Notes under the pieces: model-generated
Database searches by the model: none
Seen by the model: only the letters and a program-made list of their open reading frames with translations
Told to the model about the DNA's origin: nothing
Translations under genes and position numbers: made by a program
Source: JBAWYM01 sp037143575
Lineage (GTDB): Bacteria; Patescibacteriota; Gracilibacteria; Peribacterales; Peribacteraceae
NCBI GenBank assembly: GCA_037143575.1
Contig: JBAWYM010000053.1
Span: 1-10,720, forward strand
Reading direction: 5' to 3'
Length of the DNA: 10,720 nucleotides
Shown here: piece by piece, positions 1 through 5,369 of the stretch
How the letters are laid out: each line of letters opens with the position of its first letter
How positions within the stretch are numbered: position 1 is the first letter of the stretch

Positions 1-62
1 TGGAGGATACTTCCATTGTATAGATTCGGAATTATTAAGTCAAACTAGTATATCTCTCACTA
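1..62. other. Left-edge intergenic stretch, no gene seen
   Basis: This AT-rich stretch lies downstream of the minus-strand GT2 gene and holds no convincing reading frame. Bases 1-15 can fold into a weak 6-bp hairpin (TGGAGG against CTTCCA, with one G-T pair), but no T-run follows on the minus strand, so a terminator call is not supported. Confidence 0.5.
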
Positions 63-860
63 TCATCGTGGAGGTAGTGCATCCCCATCCGTAATCGATC
101 CACCGAGGATATACCGGAGTCGTACCCATTCCATTCGCAGAACCTGCCGCCCATATTGGATGCAGCGCAACAACAACAAGCGCAGTGTGGGGGCGGTTTT
201 GGACGTTCCAGATCGGCGTGCATCGTACGCGAATGGGATTTCAATCGTCCTGATCCCGAGAAGTTTGGCGCGGACGATGAGATCGATGAAGTACTCACCG
301 TAGTTGCCGTGGAGACGGATTTTCTCAAAAACCTCCCGTCGAATCGCAAGGAAGCCGCTCGTATAATCGAGGAAGGAAGGAAACAGCAGATACCGCATCA
401 GAAAGGCTCCGATGGAGCTGATCACGATACCCAGTCGTGAATCACCCGATTCAATTGTCAGGGATTTTTGCTTCCCTCCGGCCATGAATCGCGAGGCCAC
501 GGCGATGGCATGGCCTTCGGTGATTTGCTGCAGTAGGAGAGGGATGATGGCGGGAGGATGGGAGAAATCACAATCCATCCACACGATGACATCGCCGCGT
601 GCAAGCTCAATACCGCGCCAGAGGCTCTTTGTCAGTCCGCGATCCGCCAGGCGTGTTTCCAGGCGTAATGCAGGCAGGCGTCCCGATGCGATGACTTCGG
701 CGACGATGCGCGAGGTGCCATCCGGAGAATTATCATCCACGACGATGATTTCATGAGGCTCAGCAATACAGTGATCGATTGCCTCTGCGAGCGGCACGAT
801 ATTTTCCGCCTCGTTGTAGGTCGGGAGGATGACGCTGATGAGCCCGATTGTGTAAGACAT
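63..860 (-). CDS. GT2 glycosyltransferase, dolichol/polyprenol-phosphate mannose synthase-like
   Basis: This 265-residue protein probably transfers a sugar (mannose in the best-known relatives, from GDP-mannose) to a polyprenyl phosphate at the cytoplasmic membrane face. The GT-A fold is clear: the nucleotide-binding start SVILPTYNEAEN (residues 9-20), DDNSPDGT (42-49) and the metal-binding DxD within WMDCDFSHPP (94-103), which closely matches the MDADLSHPP pattern of DPM synthases. The middle (about 145-185) is hydrophobic and may be an interface helix region, but there is no fused C-terminal GtrA-like membrane domain, so it resembles the short, catalytic-only form. The ATG at 858-860 places seven residues before the first strand, as usual; no Shine-Dalgarno is visible. 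It lies 66 bases downstream of the aminotransferase, with a strong palindrome between them, so it may be transcribed separately. The sugar and acceptor are inferred from the family only. Confidence 0.9.
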   Translation of the reverse strand: MSYTIGLISVILPTYNEAENIVPLAEAIDHCIAEPHEIIVVDDNSPDGTSRIVAEVIASGRLPALRLETRLADRGLTKSLWRGIELARGDVIVWMDCDFSHPPAIIPLLLQQITEGHAIAVASRFMAGGKQKSLTIESGDSRLGIVISSIGAFLMRYLLFPSFLDYTSGFLAIRREVFEKIRLHGNYGEYFIDLIVRAKLLGIRTIEIPFAYDARRSGTSKTAPTLRLLLLRCIQYGRQVLRMEWVRLRYILGGSITDGDALPPR

Positions 861-895
861 ATCGGAAGTGTAGAGGGGGGAGGAGGCAGAGGATA

Positions 896-939
896 GAAAA
901 ATATGTAGGACAGGAATATTCCTGTCCTACATATTTTTC
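896..939. repeat. Perfect 44-bp palindrome over the aminotransferase stop codon; possible terminator
   Basis: Bases 896-939 are a perfect inverted repeat centred between 917 and 918 (centre GGAATATTCC, arms reading GTAGGACAG toward it), able to form a 22-bp stem. The outer ends are A5 and T5 runs, so the RNA of either strand would have a hairpin ending in U residues, as in a bidirectional intrinsic terminator. On the minus strand it contains the aminotransferase stop codon (TAG, 927-929) and the last three sense codons. It could equally be a dispersed palindromic repeat that settled at the gene end. Confidence 0.85.
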
Positions 940-2048
940 GAACGTGCTGCAATTTCCTTCATGCATTCACACACATATTCGATTTGCTCTTCCGTGAGCG
1001 CCAATCCCGACGGCAGGTAGAATCCCCGTTTCGCGATATCTTCGGTGACCGGGAAGGGTCCTTGTGGAGGACGGAGATCACGGATCGCGGGTTGGGCTGC
1101 AGAGGAGGTGAAAAAATCGCGGGTATCGATGCCACGTGCGAGGAGTTCTTTTCTGAGTTGATCGCGTGACATCCCGAAGTCGTCTTCCACGAGGATCGCT
1201 TCCATCCAGTACACGTTTTTCGCCCAGGGTTTGGTCACAGGCAGTCGAAGACCTTTGATGTTGCGGAGTCCCGTGGCGTACGCATCCGCCATCCACTGCT
1301 TCTTTGCGATGAATTCGTCCAGGTGCTGCAGTTGCCCCAGCCCCAGTCCTGCCTGCATGTTCGTCATCCGGTAGTTGTAGCCGAGCTGAGAATGCGTGAA
1401 GCGTTTGCCCGGTGTATGCGCGAGGTCCTTCAGTGCTCTTGCCTTTGCCGCGAGGGCATCGTCATCCGTCGTCACCATGCCGCCTTCGCCAGTCGTAATG
1501 ATTTTATTGCCGTAGAAACTGAAGGCCGCGATATCGCCGAGCGCGCCGCAGCGCTTGCCACGGTACATTGCCCCGTGCGCTTCGGCAGCGTCTTCCAAGA
1601 CAGCGAGATGATACTTCTTTGCGATGGCTCTGATGGGATCCATATCCGCAGGATGCCCGAAGAGGTGGACGGGCATGATTGCCTTCGTCCTGGGCGTAAT
1701 GGCCGCCTCGATTTTCTCCGGATCGATCGCGAAGATTTCGCGGTCGCAGTCCACGAAGGTTGGAGTTGCGCCGGTGTAGAGGACGGCGAAAGGTGAAGCG
1801 ATCATCGTAAAGTCCGGCACGATCACTTCGTCACCTGGCCCAATATTCAGTGCCGCCAGCGCCAGGTGGAGCGCCGTCGTTCCACTGGTGGTGGTGATCG
1901 CGTGTTTCACGCCGATGATCTGAGCAAATTCTTTTTCGAATGCATCGATGAAGGGACCGGCGGAAGACACCCACCCCGAATCGAGCGCTTCCTGCACATT
2001 GCGCTTGGCTTCCTCCGTGATGATAGGTTCATTCACTGGAACGTTCAT
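927..2048 (-). CDS. DegT/DnrJ/EryC1/StrS sugar aminotransferase, GDP-perosamine synthase-like
   Basis: This 373-residue protein is a PLP-dependent enzyme that should convert an NDP-4-keto-6-deoxy sugar to the 4-amino sugar, using glutamate as amino donor. Visible motifs are SGWVSSAGPFIDAFE (24-38), the phosphate-binding SGTTALHLAL (55-64), VLEDAAEAHG (150-159) with the PLP-nitrogen aspartate D153, and FYGNKIITTGEGGM (178-191) with K182 as the Schiff-base lysine. The FYGNK and WVSS...G patterns resemble PerA/RfbE GDP-perosamine synthases more than UDP-sugar enzymes such as ArnB, but the substrate is inferred. Its length is normal for the family. Its ATG (2046-2048) overlaps the stop of the upstream cupin (ATGA), implying translational coupling. 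The final residues SKNM and the TAG stop are encoded by the 44-bp palindrome, so the natural C-terminus may have been replaced. GDP-mannose dehydratase, which would supply the substrate, is not in the window. Confidence 0.93.
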   Translation of the reverse strand: MNVPVNEPIITEEAKRNVQEALDSGWVSSAGPFIDAFEKEFAQIIGVKHAITTTSGTTALHLALAALNIGPGDEVIVPDFTMIASPFAVLYTGATPTFVDCDREIFAIDPEKIEAAITPRTKAIMPVHLFGHPADMDPIRAIAKKYHLAVLEDAAEAHGAMYRGKRCGALGDIAAFSFYGNKIITTGEGGMVTTDDDALAAKARALKDLAHTPGKRFTHSQLGYNYRMTNMQAGLGLGQLQHLDEFIAKKQWMADAYATGLRNIKGLRLPVTKPWAKNVYWMEAILVEDDFGMSRDQLRKELLARGIDTRDFFTSSAAQPAIRDLRPPQGPFPVTEDIAKRGFYLPSGLALTEEQIEYVCECMKEIAARSKNM

Positions 2049-2542
2049 ACGTCGGGGGAGAAAATCTTCGCCTCCTTATCCCCGGGATACGGTCCCTGTT
2101 TCACCTCGAGGAAGCGCGAGGGTTCGAGCATTTCCACACTATGTCCTCCATCGAGCAGGAGGAAGCAGTCACCGGATTCCACTATTTCTTCCGCGAGGAC
2201 AGACCAATCGTCATGGAAGATCGTCACCTTCATTTTCCCACTCTGCACGTAGATGAATTCCCCGATCTTCATCGATCCTGCAAGCTCGCGGTGACGATGC
2301 GGTTTCACACGGTATTCCGCAGAACGCTCGAATAATCCCAGCTGAAGATTATCATTGGGTTCGCTCGGGAAACGCACACCTCCCGGTACAGCGGCATTCC
2401 TCCGCACGAAGATCGCGAGCGTTTTCCCACTGTTTTTGATGACGCGGATGTCGTCCATATGCGTGGATTGTACCGGAAGACCGTCTTCGTGACGCCAGAA
2501 CTTTCGGTAAACATTTGGCGCTTCCGTTCTTCCGACGATCAT
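2045..2542 (-). CDS. Cupin-domain protein, probably 5'-truncated by the adjacent element
   Basis: The 165 residues counted from the ATG at 2540-2542 form a single cupin. Motif 1 is KPHRH...GEFIYVQSG (80-102: H82, H84, E95, G102) and motif 2 is ESGDCFLLLDGGH (122-134, H134), together giving a plausible metal site of His, His, Glu, His. The HxH-to-Glu spacing is longer than in the consensus. Small cupins beside sugar aminotransferases are often isomerases, epimerases or binding proteins for nucleotide sugars; no specific activity can be assigned. I prefer this ATG because AGGA lies five bases upstream. An in-frame GTG at 2573-2575 would add 11 residues but falls inside the terminal inverted repeat of the neighbouring element and has no ribosome site. 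Before the insertion the gene probably began at 2919, giving about 191 residues. Its stop overlaps the aminotransferase start (ATGA), so the two are likely co-transcribed. Confidence 0.8.
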   Translation of the reverse strand: MIVGRTEAPNVYRKFWRHEDGLPVQSTHMDDIRVIKNSGKTLAIFVRRNAAVPGGVRFPSEPNDNLQLGLFERSAEYRVKPHRHRELAGSMKIGEFIYVQSGKMKVTIFHDDWSVLAEEIVESGDCFLLLDGGHSVEMLEPSRFLEVKQGPYPGDKEAKIFSPDV

Positions 2543-2560
2543 CGCATTCCTGAAGAAGCA

Positions 2561-2566
2561 GGGCTC
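2561..2566. repeat. Left copy of GGGCTC direct repeat (putative target-site duplication)
   Basis: GGGCTC here is repeated at 2860-2865, on the far side of the inverted-repeat element. Five bases (GGCTC) lie strictly outside both element ends on any reading; the sixth is shared with the right terminal repeat. In the minus-strand reading frame both copies read GAG CCC (Glu-Pro). Confidence 0.65.
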
Positions 2567-2631
2567 GCGGATCACATGATTATTGGGTGGGGAAAGATAT
2601 AAGTCTTGTTGTGCGCTGTATTCCGAGTGTG

Positions 2632-2667
2632 CCCCTATCCCCGTCCCTTTCCCCGGCGGGGGAAGGG
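2632..2667. repeat. GC-rich REP-like repeat, left copy
   Basis: The repeat begins CCCCTATCCCCGTCCC and ends GGGGGAAGGG. Its second part (2645-2667) folds on itself, CCCTTTCCCC against GGGGGAAGGG with one wobble pair, giving a stable hairpin. A related copy lies in the opposite orientation at 2735-2771. Confidence 0.75.
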
Positions 2668-2734
2668 TGACGTTGAAAGAGCCCTATCATCCTGGAATGT
2701 ATTTCTATTGAAACAAACAAAAACACATACAGTT

Positions 2735-2771
2735 CCCTTCCCCCCGCGGGTGGAAGGGTTAGGGATAGGGG
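2735..2771. repeat. GC-rich REP-like repeat, right copy, inverted
   Basis: The reverse complement begins CCCCTATCCCTAACCC and ends GGGGGGAAGGG, matching the copy at 2632-2667 apart from scattered substitutions. CCCTTCC (2735-2741) can pair with GGAAGGG (2752-2758). The two copies could pair with each other across about 67 bases or fold individually. Confidence 0.75.
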
Positions 2772-2859
2772 AAAACAAGTAGTGCATCCACAAAACTAAA
2801 GACATACCTATGAATGGAGAAAAGAGAATCACTTTCCCCACCCAATAATCATGTGATCC

Positions 2860-2865
2860 GGGCTC
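2860..2865. repeat. Right copy of GGGCTC direct repeat (putative target-site duplication)
   Basis: This is the second copy of GGGCTC; see 2561-2566. Its first G is also the last base of the right terminal inverted repeat. Confidence 0.65.
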
Positions 2866-2919
2866 ATTGAATTTCCGCTTGAGTGCTTCTTTGATGTGTT
2901 GCGGCGTTCCTTGCAGCAT
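2861..2919 (-). pseudogene. Detached 5' remnant of the cupin gene
   Basis: Reading minus-strand from an ATG at 2917-2919, this stretch encodes about 20 residues beginning MLQGTPQH and ending KRKFNEP, with codons similar to neighbouring genes. The final Glu-Pro codons (GAG CCC) are the right direct-repeat copy. The left copy, at 2561-2566, encodes Glu-Pro in the cupin frame, followed by CFFRNAMIVG. Deleting the element plus one repeat copy (299 bases) joins the two frames exactly. The present frame instead runs into the element (GSHDYWVGK...) and on through its repeats, which is not credible protein. One doubt: the ATG lies only eight bases from the divergent GT-C start at 2928, leaving no room for ordinary promoters. 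Confidence 0.55.
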
Positions 2920-2927
2920 GAGAAGCT

Positions 2928-4346
2928 ATGGTGCCGATGCATCCACGTTTTCGTTTGATTCTCCACTGGCTCCCCGAAGCTCTTCTTGGGTGTTTGCTCG
3001 GATACTTCACGCTGCGCAGTCTCGGCACGTTCCCCGCTGCCTGGGCCGACGACAGTCTCTTCATGATTGTCGCGAAGATGGTGGCGCTGGGACGCGGATA
3101 CGTTCTTCCCATCATTGGCTACGACTGGCCGCATCCTTTCATTCTTGCCGTGGGTCCCACCATCATTCTTCCCTCCGCTCTTGCGATGAAGCTCTTCGGC
3201 CTGACGGTGGCTGCGGCGCGGATTCCGATGGTGCTGTATCTCTTCATCGCTACAGGATGTTCTTACCTCTATGTTCGCCATCTCGCAGGGATTTTTGCTG
3301 CACGCTGGTCACTAGCATTGATCGTCACCCTCTCGGCTTTTGTGAATACCGGCAAGGCAGTGATGGGAGAAATCCCGGGATATGCGTTCCTCATCCTCGG
3401 GCTTCTTCTCCTGCGATTTGAAAAAAAGTCGCTCTGGATAGCCGTAGCTATTGGCATCGCCTTTGGTCTTGCTCTGGTGACGAAGATTACTTACGGCCTC
3501 CTGCTGCCAGTTCTCGGTCTCGTGTGGATCATCGCGTTCATCCGGAAGGACTGGCGGGAGTTTCGGTTTCTCACCGTTGCCCTGATCGCACTCGTCCTCA
3601 CGTGTCTCATTGGTGCGTACTGGCTTGGCGTCTACACACGCGGATTTTTCGTGGAGATTTATTGGTACGTCCTGGGTGGTGGCGATGGCCCGGGGATCTT
3701 CAATATTCTCTTGAAGCATCCGGTCGATCTGCTGCGCCTTCCTTACGTGCATTTCCTCCTCATCGCTTTCCTGGGGTTCGTCGGGTGGATGGGATTGCGC
3801 AAGCGCATGAGCATTACGGAGTCGATCATCATTTTTTCTTTGGTCATTCTCTTTGCACTGTATTTCCTCAATGGCTCCGGATGGTACCGGCACCTTCTCC
3901 CGTCCACACTGATCCTGTTTCTCTTCGTTCCTACAGGGATGCATCGTCTTCTCCCGAAGTCTGCCGCGCTGATAGCCCTTCTCCTGATCATCCTCGCGCA
4001 GGGATGGTGGCAGATCACGTATCGCGGTTCGAATGATTCTCCGGAAGCGGTGGAGGCTGCGAAGGTCATTGTCACGCAGTACGCCGATACTTCTCTAGTG
4101 GTTCTCCCAGCTGAAGTCTTCGTGCATCTTCCCGACAATCCTCACTGGCTTTTTCTTTCCGCGGAAATGGAGCTATCTGGACGGAGACCTGCGGAAGTGG
4201 AGCAGCGCATGTCCGCCGCTCGCTGTTTGCCGACGGTGCGGCGCGTGAGCAATGAGGAGCGCGATCAGGCCGCTTCAGGATTCCACATTCTCTTCGGGCG
4301 GTACGTCCTCTTCGACCCGCCGGCGGATTGCCCACACGGCGCATGA
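2928..4346 (+). CDS. Polytopic GT-C glycosyltransferase, PMT/ArnT-like (GT39/GT83 type)
   Basis: This 472-residue membrane protein has roughly ten or more hydrophobic segments and a soluble C-terminal tail of about 110 residues. The first membrane segment (about 15-32) is followed by WADD (39-42), the acidic first-loop motif that in GT-C enzymes holds the catalytic aspartate. GYDWPHP (64-70), a basic helix ending AAARIP (95-100) and VMGEIPG (145-151) are also typical of PMT_2-family proteins. Such enzymes use a polyprenyl-phosphate-linked sugar outside the cytoplasmic membrane; donor and acceptor here are unknown. The start is ATG 2928, since an in-frame TGA at 2919-2921 excludes anything longer; ATG 2937 is an alternative. 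No clear ribosome site is seen. The stop overlaps the ATG of the GtrA gene (ATGA), suggesting the two are translated together and may share a lipid-linked substrate. Confidence 0.85.
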   Translation: MVPMHPRFRLILHWLPEALLGCLLGYFTLRSLGTFPAAWADDSLFMIVAKMVALGRGYVLPIIGYDWPHPFILAVGPTIILPSALAMKLFGLTVAAARIPMVLYLFIATGCSYLYVRHLAGIFAARWSLALIVTLSAFVNTGKAVMGEIPGYAFLILGLLLLRFEKKSLWIAVAIGIAFGLALVTKITYGLLLPVLGLVWIIAFIRKDWREFRFLTVALIALVLTCLIGAYWLGVYTRGFFVEIYWYVLGGGDGPGIFNILLKHPVDLLRLPYVHFLLIAFLGFVGWMGLRKRMSITESIIIFSLVILFALYFLNGSGWYRHLLPSTLILFLFVPTGMHRLLPKSAALIALLLIILAQGWWQITYRGSNDSPEAVEAAKVIVTQYADTSLVVLPAEVFVHLPDNPHWLFLSAEMELSGRRPAEVEQRMSAARCLPTVRRVSNEERDQAASGFHILFGRYVLFDPPADCPHGA

Positions 4347-4729
4347 GAGATCTTCTGCGTCGTCATGCCCGGCCGTTCCTCCTCTACTTCCTCAGTGGCG
4401 GGATCGCCGCTGTCGTGGACTTCGGGGGATTCACGCTTCTGGTGTCTCTGGGGCTCTGGTACTTCCATGCGTCACTCTTGAGCTCCATCGCCGCATTCTT
4501 CACGACGTTTTTCCTCAATAAAATTGTGGTCTTCCGGAAGAAGGGAGCGACCGTTCATCATTTGTTGCGTTTCGCGCTCGTGGATCTCACGAATTCGGCG
4601 GTGAGTAATCTCCTGCTCTATGGAATGGTTTCCGGAATCGGATTTGAGCCGTACTTTGGAAAGATCATTGCGATGGGGATTGTGGTGAGCTGGAATTACT
4701 TCATCTACAGGTTTTTTGTCTACGCGTAG
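4343..4729 (+). CDS. GtrA-family membrane protein
   Basis: This 128-residue protein has four predicted membrane segments (about 11-37, 43-63, 75-98 and 104-126). The family pattern is visible: LLYFLSGGIAAVVDF near the start (13-27, with the first-helix aspartate D26), NKIVVFR after helix two (59-65) and SWNYFIYRFFVY at the end (116-127). GtrA proteins are linked to lipid-linked sugar handling: bactoprenol-glucose transfer across the membrane in phage serotype conversion, or a membrane anchor fused to DPM synthase in some archaea. Here it is free-standing, while the DPM-synthase-like GT2 in the window lacks this domain, so the two could be partners; that is inference. The ATG at 4343-4345 overlaps the preceding stop and is preferred over an in-frame TTG at 4328. 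Confidence 0.92.
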   Translation: MRDLLRRHARPFLLYFLSGGIAAVVDFGGFTLLVSLGLWYFHASLLSSIAAFFTTFFLNKIVVFRKKGATVHHLLRFALVDLTNSAVSNLLLYGMVSGIGFEPYFGKIIAMGIVVSWNYFIYRFFVYA

Positions 4730-4738
4730 AGGACAATC

Positions 4739-4775
4739 CTGTATTGTGAAAGTAATACAGTAGATATACAATACA
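4739..4775. promoter_or_regulatory. Toxin-antitoxin promoter with overlapping inverted-repeat operators
   Basis: A -35-like TTGTGA (4744-4749) and a -10-like TACAAT (4767-4772, one mismatch to TATAAT) are 17 bases apart. Overlaid on them are two perfect inverted repeats sharing a left arm: TGTATTGT (4740-4747) with ACAATACA (4768-4775), and CTGTATT (4739-4745) with AATACAG (4754-4760). The arms cover both promoter hexamers, as expected of a site bound by the ribbon-helix-helix antitoxin for autorepression. Transcription would start near 4779, about three bases before the antitoxin ATG, giving an almost leaderless mRNA. Confidence 0.65.
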
Positions 4776-4781
4776 TGCGCA

Positions 4782-5060
4782 ATGTCTAAAGCACCCACAA
4801 CCATCCGGCTTGATGAGCAACTCCGCAAGAGCGTTACACGTGAGGCGCGCAAGGTCGGGCTAAACTTCACTGGCGTCGTCCATCTTCTTCTCCATGCCTT
4901 TGTACAGGGAACGGTGCACGTGGGTGCGACGCACTATCCACATGCATACTTGGAAACTCTAGGCAAAGAAGCGGATGCCCTCCGACGGCTTCACCGGAAG
5001 GGCAAAATCAAAGAGTATACCTCTTCCCGAGCAATGTTTGATGATATCCTCAAGCGGTGA
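4782..5060 (+). CDS. Ribbon-helix-helix antitoxin (RelB/DinJ-like)
   Basis: This 92-residue protein should bind and neutralise the toxin encoded next to it and repress its own promoter. Residues 6-11 (TTIRLD) form the DNA-contacting strand, and residues 12-25 and 29-41 (FTGVVHLLLHAFV) the two helices of a ribbon-helix-helix, the fold of RelB/DinJ antitoxins. The charged C-terminal half (about 55-92) is the likely toxin-wrapping region. No Shine-Dalgarno lies before ATG 4782; the predicted transcript start is only about three bases upstream. The stop (TGA, 5058-5060) overlaps the GTG start of the toxin (GTGA), the usual coupled arrangement. The exact antitoxin subfamily is uncertain. Confidence 0.85.
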   Translation: MSKAPTTIRLDEQLRKSVTREARKVGLNFTGVVHLLLHAFVQGTVHVGATHYPHAYLETLGKEADALRRLHRKGKIKEYTSSRAMFDDILKR

Positions 5061-5359
5061 CATACGTGGTTGTTCCATCGAAGCGCTTCCTCAAGATAGT
5101 CAAGAAATTTGAGCGTGGGGGAAGGAAGGATCTCCTTGAAGCTACTGAAGAGGCTGTTCATCTGCTTTCCATTCACGATCAACGATCACTATTTGTCCTT
5201 GGGACCCGTTGGCATGATCATGCTCTTACGGGAAATCGAAAAGGTATTCGAGAGTTGCATTTGAGTCTCGACGATTTGCTCCTCTATTGCGTTGACGGAG
5301 ATACCCAGAAAGTAGAACTTCTTGATATCGTCAATCACGAAACATTACGAAGACAGTGA
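5057..5359 (+). CDS. RelE-superfamily mRNA interferase toxin, YafQ-like
   Basis: This 100-residue protein starts at GTG 5057, overlapping the antitoxin stop. The segment HDHALTGNRKGIRELHLSLD (53-72) aligns with the YafQ signature in which a His, Leu-Thr-Gly and Arg-Glu/Asp-x-His precede an Asp. Residues matching YafQ catalytic positions can be picked out: H55 or H53 (for H50), H68 (H63), D72 (D67) and H94 (H87). The C-terminal aromatic residue of YafQ (F91) is not conserved; an arginine stands there. YafQ cleaves mRNA in the ribosomal A site; the same activity is inferred here. Length is typical of the family. The gene ends 10 bases before the GT4 start, and its stop region forms part of the GT4 ribosome-binding site, so the glycosyltransferase is probably in the same transcript. 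Confidence 0.85.
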   Translation: MTYVVVPSKRFLKIVKKFERGGRKDLLEATEEAVHLLSIHDQRSLFVLGTRWHDHALTGNRKGIRELHLSLDDLLLYCVDGDTQKVELLDIVNHETLRRQ

Positions 5360-5365
5360 GGAGGA
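5358..5365 (+). promoter_or_regulatory. Shine-Dalgarno GAGGAGGA for the GT4 gene, overlapping the toxin stop
   Basis: This is the strongest ribosome-binding site in the window. It shares two bases with the toxin TGA (5357-5359) and ends four bases before ATG 5370, which fixes that codon as the GT4 start in preference to the in-frame TTG at 5322. A second ATG at 5374 is out of frame. Confidence 0.7.
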
Positions 5366-5369
5366 TCGG

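Larger units (their letters stand above)
2568..2860. mobile_element. MITE-like element, 293 bp, with perfect 29-bp terminal inverted repeats
   Basis: Bases 2568-2596 (starting CGGATCACATGATTATTGGG) and 2832-2860 are exact reverse complements over 29 bases, and the match stops abruptly on both sides. The GGGCTC direct repeat flanks the pair. The interior holds no intact gene; it carries two GC-rich repeats in opposite orientation (2632-2667 and 2735-2771) around an AT-rich core. Long perfect terminal repeats, short length, no transposase and a flanking direct repeat are the hallmarks of a miniature inverted-repeat transposable element. One base at 2567 is not accounted for by the repeat or the duplication, so the exact left boundary is uncertain. 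No transposase in the window could mobilise it. Confidence 0.7.
2543..2927. other. Divergent intergenic region filled by an inverted-repeat element
   Basis: This 385-base gap separates the minus-strand cupin from the plus-strand GT-C gene, so promoters for both must lie here or in the flanking genes. Most of it is the element at 2568-2860, followed by a 59-base coding remnant. I found no convincing -35/-10 pair for either direction; TTATAT-like hexamers near 2597 (minus) and TATGAA near 2809 (plus) lack a matching -35. Confidence 0.7.

Noticed and set aside
2810..2848. Short leader peptide frame (MNGEKRITFPTQ) before the GT-C gene
   Set aside because: It lies inside the element, lacks a ribosome site, and ends in the terminal repeat; nothing suggests attenuation.
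2568..2860. The 29-bp inverted repeat as a shared operator for the divergent genes
   Set aside because: The flanking direct repeat and the restored reading frame are better explained by insertion of a mobile element; operators do not create target duplications. A secondary regulatory role is not excluded.
2635..2919. A 94-residue minus-strand gene beginning MLQGTPQH
   Set aside because: Only the first ~20 codons look like protein. From the right terminal repeat onward the frame reads through palindromic repeats, so it is treated as a coding remnant plus element DNA.
3312..3944. Long minus-strand open frame antisense to the first GT-C gene, and similar long antisense frames at 7059-7985 and 9258-9947
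   Set aside because: Their translations are rich in Arg, His, Pro and Gln without domain pattern, and they lie wholly opposite well-supported genes; they are codon-bias shadows.
5322..5369. N-terminal extension of the GT4 enzyme from the TTG at 5322
   Set aside because: It would overlap the toxin gene by 38 bases, has no ribosome site, and GAGGAGGA points to ATG 5370.
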